This document shows positions 8,574 to 18,712 of a stretch of 44,267 bases of DNA, piece by piece. The stretch is taken from contig NZ_HG003690.1 of the NCBI RefSeq assembly GCF_000312365.2, positions 1-44,267 of the forward strand, written 5' to 3'. Position 1 is the stretch's first letter. Every line of letters begins with the position of its first letter. The notes beneath the pieces are model-generated. The model saw nothing but the letters and a program-made list of their open reading frames with translations, searched no databases and was not told the origin of the DNA. The stretch is from Anaerococcus provencensis. GTDB lineage: Bacteria > Bacillota > Clostridia > Tissierellales > Peptoniphilaceae. The position numbers were made by a program, and so were the translations under genes.

Positions 8574-9658
8574 TGTGGATTAAAAATATTAGCTTAGATT
8601 CATTTAGAAATTATGATAAGGCAGATGTAGGATTTTCTAAGGATATAAATATCTTTATAGGCGATAATGCCCAAGGCAAGACAAATTTGCTAGAATCCCT
8701 CTACTATTTGGCCAATGCTACAAGCTTTAAAAAGATTAGAGATAAGGACATCATTTCCTTTGATAGGGATAATATGTCCCTTGAGGGCATTATTAGAAAA
8801 GATAAGTATTTTAAACACGTTTACATAAATGTTGACCAAAACAATAAGAATATCTATGTAAATGAAGTAAAATATGAGAGGAACAAAGACTTAAAGGCTC
8901 TCTTTTCCTTGGTGCTTTTTACACCGGAAGACTTGCTTATAATAAAAGAGGGACCAAATTTAAGGCGAGACCTAATTGATGATATAATAATAAGTGTAGA
9001 TTTTTCCTATAAGCAGATCAAAAAACAATATGATAAGCTTATTTTTCAGAGAAATAAACTTTTGAAAAACCAAAAAAGTCCATATTTTGAGGACCAAGTA
9101 GGAGCCTTCGACAAAAATCTTTGCCGCTTTGGCTATAGGATCTACAAGAAGAGGGCTAAGATTACTGAACTTATAGGAAAATTTGCCAATGACTATCATG
9201 ATTTGCTCTCAGAAGGCAAAGAGGATTTAAAAATAAACTATAGACCTGATATCATGGCCACTAGCCAAGAAGATTATTATCAAAAGTTTATAAAATCCTA
9301 TGACCTAGACAAAAAGTATCAGACGACCCAAGCTGGCATCCACAAAGATGAGATAGAAATCACCATAAATGATAAGCTAATCAAAAATTTTGGATCTCAA
9401 GGCCAGCAAAGATCAGCAATACTAAATATAAAACTAGCCCAAGTAAGATTGATAAGGGAAGTGACAGGTGATAAATCTGTCATTTTATTTGATGATGTTT
9501 TCTCAGAACTTGACGAAAAAAGATCCCATTTCCTCTTAGAAAACCTAGAGGGCTACCAGACAATTATAACAGCTACCAATACCAAGAGCTTGGATATGGT
9601 GGATGAATCTTCCCTTAGATACATTAAGAATGGCAAAATATACCAAAGCTTGAGATAA
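8573..9658 (+). CDS. recF: DNA replication/repair protein RecF
   Basis: SMC-like ATPase that acts with RecO and RecR to load RecA at gaps. Visible are Walker A GDNAQGKTN (about residues 30-38), the ABC-type signature GSQGQQRSAI (about 275) and Walker B VILFDDVFSELD (about 304). The 361-residue length is normal. It overlaps rlbA by one base and is 23 nt before gyrB. Confidence 0.97.
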   Translation: MWIKNISLDSFRNYDKADVGFSKDINIFIGDNAQGKTNLLESLYYLANATSFKKIRDKDIISFDRDNMSLEGIIRKDKYFKHVYINVDQNNKNIYVNEVKYERNKDLKALFSLVLFTPEDLLIIKEGPNLRRDLIDDIIISVDFSYKQIKKQYDKLIFQRNKLLKNQKSPYFEDQVGAFDKNLCRFGYRIYKKRAKITELIGKFANDYHDLLSEGKEDLKINYRPDIMATSQEDYYQKFIKSYDLDKKYQTTQAGIHKDEIEITINDKLIKNFGSQGQQRSAILNIKLAQVRLIREVTGDKSVILFDDVFSELDEKRSHFLLENLEGYQTIITATNTKSLDMVDESSLRYIKNGKIYQSLR

Positions 9659-9681
9659 GGGAGATTTTAGAAAGGAAAATT

Positions 9682-11583
9682 ATGACAGAAAATAATTACG
9701 ATGCCGGTAATATTAAGGTCTTAGAGGGACTAGAGCCAGTTAGACTAAGACCTGGTATGTATATAGGCTCAACTAGTGAAAAAGGTCTACACCACCTAGT
9801 TTATGAAGTTGTAGATAACTCTATAGACGAGGCTCTTGCCGGCCGTTGCGATTACATAAAAGTGACCGTATCAGAAGATAATATTATAACAGTAGAAGAT
9901 GACGGATCAGGTATACCAGTAAAAGAACACCCACAAACTCACAAATCAACCCTAGAGACTGTTCTTACAGTTCTTCACGCTGGTGGTAAGTTTGACTCAT
10001 CAGCCTATCATTTTTCAGGTGGACTTCATGGTGTAGGTGTTTCTGTAGTAAACGCCCTATCAGAATACCTTATAGCAGAAGTCAAAAGAGATGGCCACCT
10101 ATATCGCATGACCTTTGAACGTGGAGTTGCTACAAGTGATTTGGAGATCTTGGGAGAAACTAACGAAACTGGTACAACTATAAGCTTTAAGGCTGACCCA
10201 GAAATCTTTGATACAACAGTATATGACAAAAAGACCCTAGAACGCAGATTCCGTGAAATGGCCTTTCTAAATTCTGGTGTGCAAATAATCTTTGAAGATC
10301 AAAGAGATGAGTCTTCTCAAACATTCAAATATGACGGTGGAGTTAGTGAATTTGTTGGTTACTTAAACCGCAACAAAGATGCTATAATGCCTGAAATCCC
10401 ACACTTTATTGGAAGCCAAGAAGATACAGAAATAGAAATTGCCTTCCAATACACAGACTCATATTCTGAAAACATCCTAACTTTCGCAAATAATATCCTT
10501 ACTCCAGAAGGAGGTACCCACCTATCAGGCTTTAGGTCTGCCTTAACTCGTGGAGTCAATGACTATGCTAGAAAGTATAAGTTTATCAAAGAAAACGAAG
10601 AAAATCTCCAAGGTGAAGATGTCAGAGAGGGTATGACAGCCATAGTATCAGTAAAGATATCAGAACCACAATTTGAGGGTCAAACCAAGGCAAAACTTGG
10701 TAACTCTGAAGTTCGTGGGGCTGTGGATAGCTTCTTCTCATCCAAGCTAGAAAGCTTCCTTGAAGAAAATCCAAAAGTTGCCCAAACCATCCTTGACAAG
10801 GCTCTCCAATCAAGAAGAGCAAGAGAGGCTGCAAGAAAGGCAAGGGACTTAACTCGCAAGCGTTCTATACTTGATAGCGCAACACTTCCAGGAAAATTAG
10901 CTGATTGCCAATCTACAGATATTGCCGAAAACGAAATATTTATAGTCGAAGGTAACTCAGCTGGTGGTTCAGCAAAGGGTGGACGTGATAACCGCATCCA
11001 AGCTATACTTCCTCTACGTGGTAAGATTCTAAATGTAGAAAAGGCAAATATCGACCGCATATTAAATTCAGAAGAGATTAAGGCAATGATCACAGCCTTT
11101 GGTACAGGAGTTGGTAAGGAATTTGATATATCAAAACTTCGCTACGGCAAGATAATCATCATGACAGATGCCGATGTCGACGGTGCTCACATCAGAACCC
11201 TACTATTGACATTCTTCTATAGATATATGAAAGATTTGATAGATGATGGCCATGTTTATGTTGCTCAACCTCCTCTATACAAAATAACCCACGGCAGGTC
11301 TGAACGTTATGTATACTCAGATGCCGAAAGAGATAGGGTCATAGAAGATATCAAAGGCGAAAACTACAAGATCAACCGCTACAAGGGTCTTGGTGAGATG
11401 AATGCTGAGCAACTTTGGGAAACAACCATGAATCCAGACAACAGGATATTGCTTAGGGTCTTAGAAAATGAAGAATCAACAAGTACAGACGACACCTTTA
11501 GCCTACTTATGGGAGAAAAGGTAGAACCAAGACGTGAATTCATAGAAGAAAACGCCAAATACGTAAATAATATTGACGTATAG
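9682..11583 (+). CDS. gyrB: DNA gyrase subunit B
   Basis: ATPase subunit of the A2B2 gyrase that introduces negative supercoils. The GHKL ATP-binding fold is at the N-terminus ([36 protein letters not shown]). The TOPRIM domain follows with [14 protein letters not shown] and the metal-binding [11 protein letters not shown]. The C-terminal tail has [17 protein letters not shown]. The length of 633 residues is typical. AAAGGAAA precedes the start and gyrA follows after 8 nt. Confidence 0.98.
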   Translation: MTENNYDAGNIKVLEGLEPVRLRPGMYIGSTSEKGLHHLVYEVVDNSIDEALAGRCDYIKVTVSEDNIITVEDDGSGIPVKEHPQTHKSTLETVLTVLHAGGKFDSSAYHFSGGLHGVGVSVVNALSEYLIAEVKRDGHLYRMTFERGVATSDLEILGETNETGTTISFKADPEIFDTTVYDKKTLERRFREMAFLNSGVQIIFEDQRDESSQTFKYDGGVSEFVGYLNRNKDAIMPEIPHFIGSQEDTEIEIAFQYTDSYSENILTFANNILTPEGGTHLSGFRSALTRGVNDYARKYKFIKENEENLQGEDVREGMTAIVSVKISEPQFEGQTKAKLGNSEVRGAVDSFFSSKLESFLEENPKVAQTILDKALQSRRAREAARKARDLTRKRSILDSATLPGKLADCQSTDIAENEIFIVEGNSAGGSAKGGRDNRIQAILPLRGKILNVEKANIDRILNSEEIKAMITAFGTGVGKEFDISKLRYGKIIIMTDADVDGAHIRTLLLTFFYRYMKDLIDDGHVYVAQPPLYKITHGRSERYVYSDAERDRVIEDIKGENYKINRYKGLGEMNAEQLWETTMNPDNRILLRVLENEESTSTDDTFSLLMGEKVEPRREFIEENAKYVNNIDV

Positions 11584-11591
11584 GAGGCAAG

Positions 11592-14054
11592 ATGACTGAA
11601 ATTAACAATGAACACAATATTATAAATGTAGACCTAGAAGAAAAGATGAAGGATGCCTACCTGGATTATTCTATGTCTGTAATAGTATCTCGTGCACTTC
11701 CAGATGTACGTGATGGACTAAAACCAGTACATAGAAGAATCCTCTATGGTATGGAAGGTCTAGGTCTTGATCCAAACAAACCAACCAGAAAATCTGCCAG
11801 AGTAGTTGGTGAGGTAATGGGTAAGTATCACCCTCACGGCGATACAGCTCTTTATGATGCCCTAGTACGTCTTGCCCAAGATTTCTCAACCAGATATCCC
11901 CTAGCCCAAGGCCAAGGTAACTTTGGTTCTGTAGATGGCGATGATCCAGCGGCTATGCGTTATACAGAAGTTCGTATGTCAAAAATCGCCAAGGAAATGC
12001 TAAGGGACCTCAATAAAAATACAGTAGACTTTGTACCAAACTTCGACGAAGAAGAAAAAGAACCAGTAGTCCTACCATCAAGATTTCCAAATCTTTTGGT
12101 CAATGGCTCTAACGGTATAGCTGTAGGTATGGCTACAAATATGGCTCCACATAACCTTAATGAAGCCATAGATGCTTCTATAGCCTACATGAGAAACCCT
12201 GAGATAAGCATCCAAGAACTAAACAAAATCATCAAGGGGCCAGACTTCCCAACAGGGGCAAAGATCCTCGGCAAAAAAGGAATCAAGGATGCCTACGAAA
12301 CAGGTCGTGGTAAGGTTAAACTTCGCGGTATAGCTAGTATCGAACCTTTCAAGAAAAACCGCGAGAGAATCATAGTTACAGAGATTCCTTACCAAGTAAA
12401 CAAGGCCAAACTCATACAAAAGATAGCTGACCTTGTAAAAGAAAAGAGAATAGATGGTATATCTGATATCCGTGATGAATCAGATAGAAAGGGAATGAGG
12501 ATTGTAATTGAAATTAAACGCGATTACAATGCCAATATTGTCCTAAATAACCTTTATAAATACACCCAACTAGAAACAACATTTGGTATCATAAACCTTG
12601 CTTTAGTTGATGGTATACCAAGAATTCTAACCTTAAAAGAATTGATCAAATACTATATCGACCACCAAAAAGATGTAGTTACCAGACGTACACAATTTGA
12701 CCTAGACAAGGCAAAGGCTCGCAAGCACATAGTAGAAGGTTTGATAATCGCTATAGATAATATCGACGAGATTATCAAAATCATCCGTTCTTCCTATGAT
12801 GACAATGAGATTAAGGCAATATTTTTAGAAAGATTTGGCCTAACAGACCTCCAATCTCAAGCTATCCTAGATATGAGATTGAAACGTCTATCAGGACTAG
12901 AAATTGAAAAACTTAATGCAGAAAATAAGGAACTTGAAGAGACAATTACCTATCTCCTATCAATTCTAAACTCAGATGAAAAGCTTATAGACCTAATAGA
13001 AACAGAGTTAAATGAGATTAAGGAAAAATATGGAGATGAACGTCGCACCAAACTTGCTCCAGATGAAGGTGAAATAGATATAGAAGAGCTTATAGAAGAA
13101 GAAGATATACTAATCACCCTTACAAATGATGGATACATCAAACGCCTACCAGTAGATACCTACAAGGTACAAAACAGGGGAGGCAAGGGAATTTCTGCGG
13201 CAAATACCAAGGAAGATGACTATATCAAACGCATCATGACTACAAACACTCACGAAGACTTACTATTCTTCACATCCTTTGGTAGGGTCTATAGCTTAAA
13301 GGGCTACGCAATCCCAGAAGGATCTAGGACAAGCCGTGGTCAAGCTATAATCAATATTCTATCCCTAAACTCAGGAGAGAAAATAACTGAGATTATGCCA
13401 TTATCTGAGCTAAGTGAAGAAGATCAGATTGTACTTCAAACACAAAATGGTAAAATTAAGAAAACTGATGCCGATAACTTCACATCTATCCAAAGAAACG
13501 GAATCATAGCCATAGGCCTTGAAGAAGGCGATAAACTAATATCTGCCCGCCACATAGAAAAAGAAGAAGAACTAATAATATCAACTAAAAACGGTATGAC
13601 TATCCAATTTAACACCGAAGATGTGAGAAGTATGGGCCGCCAAGCTCGTGGAGTCCGTGCTATAAAACTAGCCAAAGATGACGAAGTAGTAGCAATGAAC
13701 ATCAGAGGCGAGGAAACCTACCTACTAGTCGTAACAGAAAATGGCTTCGGCAAGAAGACATCATTTAACAACTTCAAAAACCAAAACAGGGGCGGCAAGG
13801 GAATCAGATGCCACAAGGTAACAGAAAAAACAGGCTTTGTAGTAGACACTATCCCAGTAGATATAGACGAAGATATAATGATGGTTTCCTTAAGAGGTGA
13901 TATAATAAGAATTAGAGCAAAAGATGTCTCTATAACAGGAAGAAACACCATGGGAGTCACCCTCAAAAATATGAAAGATGACAAAGATAGAATAGTATCA
14001 GTAACCAAATACGACGATGGCGCATACGATGTCCAAAGAGAAGATATTAAATAG
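11592..14054 (+). CDS. gyrA: DNA gyrase subunit A
   Basis: DNA cleavage-religation subunit of gyrase. The catalytic Tyr lies in [10 protein letters not shown]. The quinolone-resistance-determining region reads [13 protein letters not shown]: Thr stands at the E. coli Ser83 position and Asp at the Asp87 position, with no obvious resistance substitution. A C-terminal beta-pinwheel follows with repeated G-K-G blades and the QNRGGKGI (GyrA box-like) segment. At 820 residues it is full length. AGGAGG precedes the ATG. The next gene starts only 9 nt after the stop. Confidence 0.98.
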   Translation: MTEINNEHNIINVDLEEKMKDAYLDYSMSVIVSRALPDVRDGLKPVHRRILYGMEGLGLDPNKPTRKSARVVGEVMGKYHPHGDTALYDALVRLAQDFSTRYPLAQGQGNFGSVDGDDPAAMRYTEVRMSKIAKEMLRDLNKNTVDFVPNFDEEEKEPVVLPSRFPNLLVNGSNGIAVGMATNMAPHNLNEAIDASIAYMRNPEISIQELNKIIKGPDFPTGAKILGKKGIKDAYETGRGKVKLRGIASIEPFKKNRERIIVTEIPYQVNKAKLIQKIADLVKEKRIDGISDIRDESDRKGMRIVIEIKRDYNANIVLNNLYKYTQLETTFGIINLALVDGIPRILTLKELIKYYIDHQKDVVTRRTQFDLDKAKARKHIVEGLIIAIDNIDEIIKIIRSSYDDNEIKAIFLERFGLTDLQSQAILDMRLKRLSGLEIEKLNAENKELEETITYLLSILNSDEKLIDLIETELNEIKEKYGDERRTKLAPDEGEIDIEELIEEEDILITLTNDGYIKRLPVDTYKVQNRGGKGISAANTKEDDYIKRIMTTNTHEDLLFFTSFGRVYSLKGYAIPEGSRTSRGQAIINILSLNSGEKITEIMPLSELSEEDQIVLQTQNGKIKKTDADNFTSIQRNGIIAIGLEEGDKLISARHIEKEEELIISTKNGMTIQFNTEDVRSMGRQARGVRAIKLAKDDEVVAMNIRGEETYLLVVTENGFGKKTSFNNFKNQNRGGKGIRCHKVTEKTGFVVDTIPVDIDEDIMMVSLRGDIIRIRAKDVSITGRNTMGVTLKNMKDDKDRIVSVTKYDDGAYDVQREDIK

Positions 14055-14063
14055 GGGAAGAAG

Positions 14064-14366
14064 ATGTTTGATAAAGAAATAAAAATTGAAGATGATATTC
14101 AGACAGTAAAACTTGTTGGCGACCTAGATGTGTATTCAGAAGAAGACTTCAAAGAATTCATAGAAGAAAAAATAGATGTCAACAAGGACCTAGTATTTGA
14201 CCTAAAGGACCTAGACTATTTAGACTCAACAGGCCTTGGTATGTTTATGCTTATCTACAATAAGCAAAAAGAAAATGGCAAATCAGTAAAAATAATAAAC
14301 ACAAAAGAAAATATCAAAAAATTATTCAAAATAACTGATCTATCCGATCTATTTGATATGGAGTAA
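14064..14366 (+). CDS. STAS-domain anti-sigma factor antagonist (RsbV/SpoIIAA-like)
   Basis: Partner-switch antagonist that, when unphosphorylated, sequesters an anti-sigma factor. The 100-residue protein is a single STAS domain: VKLVGDLDVYSEEDF, DLVFDLKDLDYLDSTGLGMF, and a C-terminal helix. The phosphorylatable Ser of the family is preserved in LDSTGLG. It lies 9 nt after gyrA and 3 nt before the RsbW-like gene, so it is probably co-transcribed with both. Confidence 0.88.
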   Translation: MFDKEIKIEDDIQTVKLVGDLDVYSEEDFKEFIEEKIDVNKDLVFDLKDLDYLDSTGLGMFMLIYNKQKENGKSVKIINTKENIKKLFKITDLSDLFDME

Positions 14367-14369
14367 ATA

Positions 14370-14705
14370 ATGGATAAAATTACCATAACAATCCCCGCTC
14401 GCAAAATCTATCTAAAATCCATAAGATTGTTTACCGCTTCCCTTGCAAGTGATCTAGGATTTAATATAGAAGAAGTTGAAGACCTTAGAGTTGTAGTAAG
14501 CGAGGCTATCAACTACAAGCTAAGCGATGAGGACGTAAAAATAGAATTTTTGCCAGAAGATAAAAATCTTCAAATCAAAGTTATAGGCAAGGACAAGAGC
14601 CTAGACGAACGTGCACTCAAAATGCGTGATTTAATTTTAAAAGAACTTGCAGATGAAGTTGAAATCACAAGTGGAGAAATTAAAATCATAAAAAGGGCAA
14701 ACTAA
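14370..14705 (+). CDS. RsbW-like anti-sigma protein, degenerate ATP site
   Basis: Position and N-terminal similarity (VEDLRVVVSEAIN aligns with EIEDLKIAVSEACTN of RsbW) identify an RsbW/SpoIIAB-type protein. RsbW proteins are about 150-160 residues; this one has 111. The ATP-lid region is missing: I see no DxGxG motif and no GGxGL motif, and the N-box Asn is displaced by one residue. It may still bind sigma or the STAS protein without kinase activity. The stop overlaps the sigma gene start (TAATG). A frameshift in the second half is an alternative, but the frame is clean and ends at a coupled junction. Confidence 0.7.
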   Translation: MDKITITIPARKIYLKSIRLFTASLASDLGFNIEEVEDLRVVVSEAINYKLSDEDVKIEFLPEDKNLQIKVIGKDKSLDERALKMRDLILKELADEVEITSGEIKIIKRAN

Positions 14706-15487
14706 TGACAAAGCAAAAAGATCTAACTGATCAAGAATACAAAGAGCAAATCAAGAAGAAATTTGAAGAGTATTACCAAACTCGTGACAAAAAACTTCGC
14801 GATGAACTAATAGAAGAGCATATGTATATAGTAGATATCCTATCCAACAAATACGTAGGAAAGGGCATTGAGAGAGAAGACCTCTACCAAGTAGCAAGCC
14901 TTGGACTAATCTATGCAGTAGAAAGATTTGACCCAAGTAAGGGCTACGAATTTTCATCATTTGCAACACCAACAATAATGGGTGAGCTCAAACGCTACTT
15001 TAGAGACAAGGGTTGGGTCATCAGAGTCCCAAGAAGAATTCAAAACCTCTACAAAAAAATAAATAATGCCAAAAAAGTCCTACCCCAAGAACTGCAAAGA
15101 ACCCCAACAATAAAAGACATAGCAGACTATCTGGGAGAAGACGAAGAAACAATACTAGAAACCATGGAAGCAAGCAAAGTATACGCTCCACAAAGCCTTG
15201 ATATGAAATACCAAGTCCAAAAGGGAGAAAACTCCATAGACTTGGCCGATATGATAGGAGAAGAAGACAGAAACTTCGACTCCATAGAACTATCAGATCT
15301 TATAGAAAAATCAACAGCAAGGCTAAACGATTTGGAAAAAGAGATCCTAGAACTAAGATACTACGAGGGCAGAACTCAAATAGACATAGCCAACACCCTA
15401 GACATCTCCCAAATGACAGTAAGCCGTATAGAAAAAAAGATCTTGCAAAAATTCACCATGGAACTAGAAAAAATGGAAAATATCTAA
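14705..15487 (+). CDS. Alternative sigma factor, SigB/SigF/SigG type
   Basis: The 260-residue protein is a group 3 sigma-70 factor without region 1. Region 2 is clear (REDLYQVASLGLIYAVERFDPSKGYEFSSFATPTIMGELKRYFRDKGW), then region 3 (PRRIQNLYKKI...RTPTIKDIADYLG) and the region 4 helix-turn-helix (EGRTQIDIANTLDISQMTVSRIEKKI). Context (STAS protein, RsbW-like protein, sigma in one operon) points to SigB-like stress or SigF-like control. No spore genes are in the window to decide. A terminator follows directly. Confidence 0.9.
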   Translation: MTKQKDLTDQEYKEQIKKKFEEYYQTRDKKLRDELIEEHMYIVDILSNKYVGKGIEREDLYQVASLGLIYAVERFDPSKGYEFSSFATPTIMGELKRYFRDKGWVIRVPRRIQNLYKKINNAKKVLPQELQRTPTIKDIADYLGEDEETILETMEASKVYAPQSLDMKYQVQKGENSIDLADMIGEEDRNFDSIELSDLIEKSTARLNDLEKEILELRYYEGRTQIDIANTLDISQMTVSRIEKKILQKFTMELEKMENI

Positions 15488-15488
15488 G

Positions 15489-15523
15489 AAACCACACCAA
15501 GCGATTAAGCTATGGTGTGGTTT
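15489..15523 (+). terminator. Terminator of the sigma-factor operon
   Basis: AAACCACACCA (15489-15499) pairs perfectly with TGGTGTGGTTT (15513-15523), followed by more T. It starts 2 nt after the sigma stop and closes the long dnaA-to-sigma gene run. Confidence 0.92.
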
Positions 15524-15557
15524 TTAATACAAACAAGTAGTAGAAAGAGAAAATCAA

Positions 15558-16454
15558 ATGGCAGAATATGATTACATAGGAAGTGAAGTAAAAAGAATTA
15601 GAAAAGAAATGGGAATTTCACAAGCTGAACTCGCAGAAAAGTCCAGTGTTTCTATTGATACACTCAGGAGGCTTGAGAATGGATATACCTTGCCTAGATT
15701 AGATTCAATTGTTCCAATCTTTAAAGTTTTAGGTATAGAGTGGGAATTACTACTTAAAACAAAAAAAGGATCATCTTGGCAAGATGTACAGAATATTTTA
15801 GAGAAAGCAAGCCAAGAACTTGATCAAAATAATTTAGATAATGTTTCTGAATATATTAGTCAACTTATTTATTACAGAGATACATTACCTACTAGCTATA
15901 AAATCAAATTAGACCAGTATCTATTGTTTTTCCAAGCTTGTTTGTCAAGATCTAAAGATAAAAATTTAGTATTATATAAAAAATATTTAGAAGATGCACT
16001 GAGCTTAACTAAAAAATCAGAAGATTTATTAAGTGAGAGCTCAAATTACAATGAACTAGAAATAAGAATTCTTCAATCTCTATCTGAATATTATATAGAT
16101 ATAGAAGATAATGAAAAAGCGTTTAACATATTAAATCATTTAAAAGAAGTAACACCAACAGAATCAAAACTATTTCCAAAGATTTGTTATAATTTGGCTA
16201 GGTATTACTATATTGAACAAAAATATAATGATACAATACTTTTGTGCAAAATTGGCTTAGAAGAAGGATCAAAAATAAGTAATTATAATAGCTTTCCTTT
16301 GCTATATTATATGATAGGAATATCTAAATATAAAATTGGAGAACTTGACTATAGATTTTATTTAGATTCCTCATTAAAACTGTGTGATTTATTATTAAAA
16401 AATGATTTAAAGAAAGTTCTAATTTTAAGTATTGATGAAATTTTACAAGAATAA
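15558..16454 (+). CDS. XRE-family regulator with TPR-like domain (Rgg/PlcR/RRNPP-like)
   Basis: The N-terminal 65 residues are an XRE helix-turn-helix (GSEVKRIRKEMGISQAELAEKSSVSIDTLRRLENGYTLPRLDSI). The remaining 230 residues are helical and TPR-like (for example EIRILQSLSEYYIDIEDNEKAFNILNHL and FPKICYNLARYYYIEQKYNDTILLCKIGLEEG). This architecture is that of RRNPP peptide-sensing regulators such as Rgg and PlcR. Peptide sensing is an inference from architecture. It lies upstream of a micro-ORF-rich gap and the ABC exporter genes, which are plausible targets. The ribosome binding site is weak (AGAAAGAG). Confidence 0.8.
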   Translation: MAEYDYIGSEVKRIRKEMGISQAELAEKSSVSIDTLRRLENGYTLPRLDSIVPIFKVLGIEWELLLKTKKGSSWQDVQNILEKASQELDQNNLDNVSEYISQLIYYRDTLPTSYKIKLDQYLLFFQACLSRSKDKNLVLYKKYLEDALSLTKKSEDLLSESSNYNELEIRILQSLSEYYIDIEDNEKAFNILNHLKEVTPTESKLFPKICYNLARYYYIEQKYNDTILLCKIGLEEGSKISNYNSFPLLYYMIGISKYKIGELDYRFYLDSSLKLCDLLLKNDLKKVLILSIDEILQE

Positions 16455-16465
16455 TACCTGCTTAG

Positions 16466-16487
16466 ACCTGCACAAGTGCAGGTTTTA
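16466..16487 (+). terminator. Terminator after the XRE/TPR regulator
   Basis: ACCTGCAC (16466-16473) pairs with GTGCAGGT (16476-16483), followed by a TTTTAT tail. It separates the regulator from the downstream gap. Confidence 0.75.
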
Positions 16488-16830
16488 TATTATGGAGAAA
16501 TTATTTATAATTATATCAAGATATCTAATTAAACTGACAAATTAATCATGATTAATTGAAAAGCTAATATTAATAATTTATCGTACATGGCGGATATGGG
16601 TAAGTTTAGTGACTTAGAATATTGTGAAAAGGATCAGCTGGTAATAGAATGAAAATCTTATTAAGAAATTTTTTATATGTAATTTTTTCTATATTATATT
16701 TTTTTGGATGAGGGGCAATTTGTTAAAAAGTAGTGGGCGTGTATTGCCAACTAGCAAATTATGCTTGTATCAGATAAACACCTGTATGTATATCTAGAAT
16801 TACAAATTAAAATTATGAAATATATATAAT
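16488..16830 (+). other. Gap with micro-ORFs between regulator and ABC genes
   Basis: No conventional gene is present. Micro-ORFs are at 16492-16545 (MEKLFIIISRYLIKLTN), 16587-16652 (21 residues, hydrophilic, starting MADMGKFSDLEY), 16649-16711 (20 residues, hydrophobic, starting MKILLRNFLYV; overlaps the previous stop as ATGA) and 16720-16797 (TTG start, 25 residues, two Cys, with GAGGGG at 16710-16715). Short hydrophobic peptides of 15-25 residues are the usual pheromone precursors of Rgg regulators. In AT-rich DNA such ORFs also arise by chance, and most lack good ribosome binding sites. A TATAAT at 16825-16830 may be a -10 box. Confidence 0.35.
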
Positions 16831-16835
16831 ATGAA

Positions 16836-16872
16836 AAATATGCATGCAATTATTATTGTTTGCATGTTTTTT
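16836..16872 (+). terminator. Terminator or attenuator before the ABC exporter pair
   Basis: Arms 16836-16850 and 16855-16869 pair over 15 positions with one mismatch and wobbles around a TATT loop. A run of six T (16867-16872) follows. It stands 74 nt upstream of the first ABC gene, so it may attenuate read-through rather than end an operon. A 19-residue hydrophobic micro-ORF (16831-16890, MKNMHAIIIVCMFFIYRLK) runs across the hairpin. Confidence 0.6.
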
Positions 16873-16945
16873 ATTTACCGATTAAAATAAAGTTAAATAA
16901 TCACATTAATGAGCTATCTAATGGTAGGTACAGAAAGAGAAGCTA

Positions 16946-18712
16946 ATGATAAAAAACAGTACTTTTAAAATATTCAAGATAATTAAGTCTTATGGACAAT
17001 ATTTTTTTATATTAAGCTTTGTTTTGGAAATAATATCTGCTTTGATTTTTCCCCTAAGTTTACTACTTATGGAAAAGTTTGTTAATACAAGTATAGATTA
17101 TTTCCTAACAAGGGGTAATTTAAATTTACTTATTAGATATTTACTCTTATTTTTAATTACATTTTTTCTAGTTTCAAATTTTGACTTATTTACAAATAGA
17201 GTGGACATACACTTGCAAAGAAATATAAAGAAAAATATTTCTTCTGAAATTACGGATAAATTCTATAATATCACTTATGAATGCTTTGAAGATTCAAACT
17301 TTAATAATACTTTAAAAAGGATGCAAAATAATCCTGATGAAAAAATTTTTGATATATACAAATCTTATATGTCTATTATTAAATCGCTAATAAGTATTGT
17401 ATCAGTTAACATTATAATATCAAAGATTTCACCAATATTTTCTTTAACCTATAGTATTCTTATTGCAGTTATATGTTATTTTGACTTTATGGCTATGAAC
17501 GAGATGAATACTATGTTCAATAATCAATCTTATTCAGAAAGAGAATCAGACTATTTTAAAAAATTACTATCAGATAAACACTCTTTAGTTGATCTTAGAG
17601 TTTATAAAGCTATTAATTTTATATATGAGAAATTTTCTAAGGCTAATAAAGATAAGATAGATGAAAGAATTTCTACTAGTATAAAAAATCAAAAATATTA
17701 TATTGCTAGCAATATTTTAATTAGTATATGGGTCATAAGTATTCTTTATATGGTGTATAAAAATATAATGGATGCGTATATTAATATAGGTCTTTTCGTA
17801 GCTGTAATTACAAGTATAGATCAAATTTTATCTTTAAGTGAAAACATATCCTATGATTTTTCATTTATATCTCAAAATATTTTAAATTTAGAACATTTTG
17901 AAAAATTCATGTCTCAAAAAGAAGAGGATGACAAAGTAAGTCAAAGTAAAATAGACCCCTCTTTTATTGAATTTAGGAATGTTAGTTTTACATATCCAAA
18001 TACTAAAGATAAGGTTCTAGATAATATTTCTTTTAAAATAGATATGGATAAAACTCTTGCTTTAGTAGGGAAAAATGGATCTGGGAAATCAACCATTATA
18101 AAACTAATTTTAAAACTATATAAAGCTGATAGTGGAGAAATCCTAATTGGTAATAGAACTATAGATGATATTTCCAGAAGTCAATTACAAGATTTATTTT
18201 CTGTAGTATTTCAAGATTTTTCAAAGTATGAGATTACTGTTAGAGAAAATGTAGCCTTATCAGATATTAGCAAGATAGATGATGATATGAAAATAAGGAA
18301 TTGCCTAGATAGTTTTAAGCTTAGCGAGTTAGGTAATCTAGATCAAAATCTTGGAAAAATAAGGGAAGACGGTATAGATTTGTCATTTGGTCAATGGCAG
18401 AAATTAGCACTTGCTAGAGCTATTTTTAAAAAAGCACCATTTACAATATTTGATGAACCTACTTCAAGTCTTGATCCTATATCAGAAAATAAAATGTATG
18501 AAAATCTTCATATTTTAAGTTCAACGCATGGATCAGTTTTTATATCTCATAGACTGGCATCATGTAAAATGTGTGACAAAATTATTTTGATTGATAATGG
18601 TAAAGTAAAGGAATACGGCAGTCATAAAGATTTAATTTATCAAAATGGCTTATATAAGAAAATGTACGAAGAGCAAAGTAGCTGGTATGGGGAAAGTGAT
18701 AGAAATGTTTAA
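16946..18712 (+). CDS. ABC exporter, fused permease-ATPase (first of pair)
   Basis: The protein has an N-terminal membrane domain (about residues 1-310) and a C-terminal nucleotide-binding domain. Walker A is GKNGSGKST (about 375), the signature LSFGQWQKLALARA, Walker B FTIFDEPTSSLD and the H-loop SHRLA. The signature has FGQWQ in place of the usual SGGQQQ, a variant often found in exporters next to peptide-natural-product genes (inference). It is a 588-residue half-transporter and probably dimerises with the next gene product, whose start overlaps its end by 8 nt. Substrate unknown. Confidence 0.88.
   Translation: MIKNSTFKIFKIIKSYGQYFFILSFVLEIISALIFPLSLLLMEKFVNTSIDYFLTRGNLNLLIRYLLLFLITFFLVSNFDLFTNRVDIHLQRNIKKNISSEITDKFYNITYECFEDSNFNNTLKRMQNNPDEKIFDIYKSYMSIIKSLISIVSVNIIISKISPIFSLTYSILIAVICYFDFMAMNEMNTMFNNQSYSERESDYFKKLLSDKHSLVDLRVYKAINFIYEKFSKANKDKIDERISTSIKNQKYYIASNILISIWVISILYMVYKNIMDAYINIGLFVAVITSIDQILSLSENISYDFSFISQNILNLEHFEKFMSQKEEDDKVSQSKIDPSFIEFRNVSFTYPNTKDKVLDNISFKIDMDKTLALVGKNGSGKSTIIKLILKLYKADSGEILIGNRTIDDISRSQLQDLFSVVFQDFSKYEITVRENVALSDISKIDDDMKIRNCLDSFKLSELGNLDQNLGKIREDGIDLSFGQWQKLALARAIFKKAPFTIFDEPTSSLDPISENKMYENLHILSSTHGSVFISHRLASCKMCDKIILIDNGKVKEYGSHKDLIYQNGLYKKMYEEQSSWYGESDRNV

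Noticed and set aside
10680..11093. Minus-strand open frame of 137 codons inside gyrB
   Set aside because: It is the antisense shadow of a strongly conserved coding region, has no ribosome binding site, and its composition mirrors the gyrB codons.
11810..11960. Quinolone-resistance mutation in GyrA
   Set aside because: Thr at the Ser83-equivalent position is, to my knowledge, a common natural residue in Gram-positive GyrA, and the Asp87-equivalent is unchanged.
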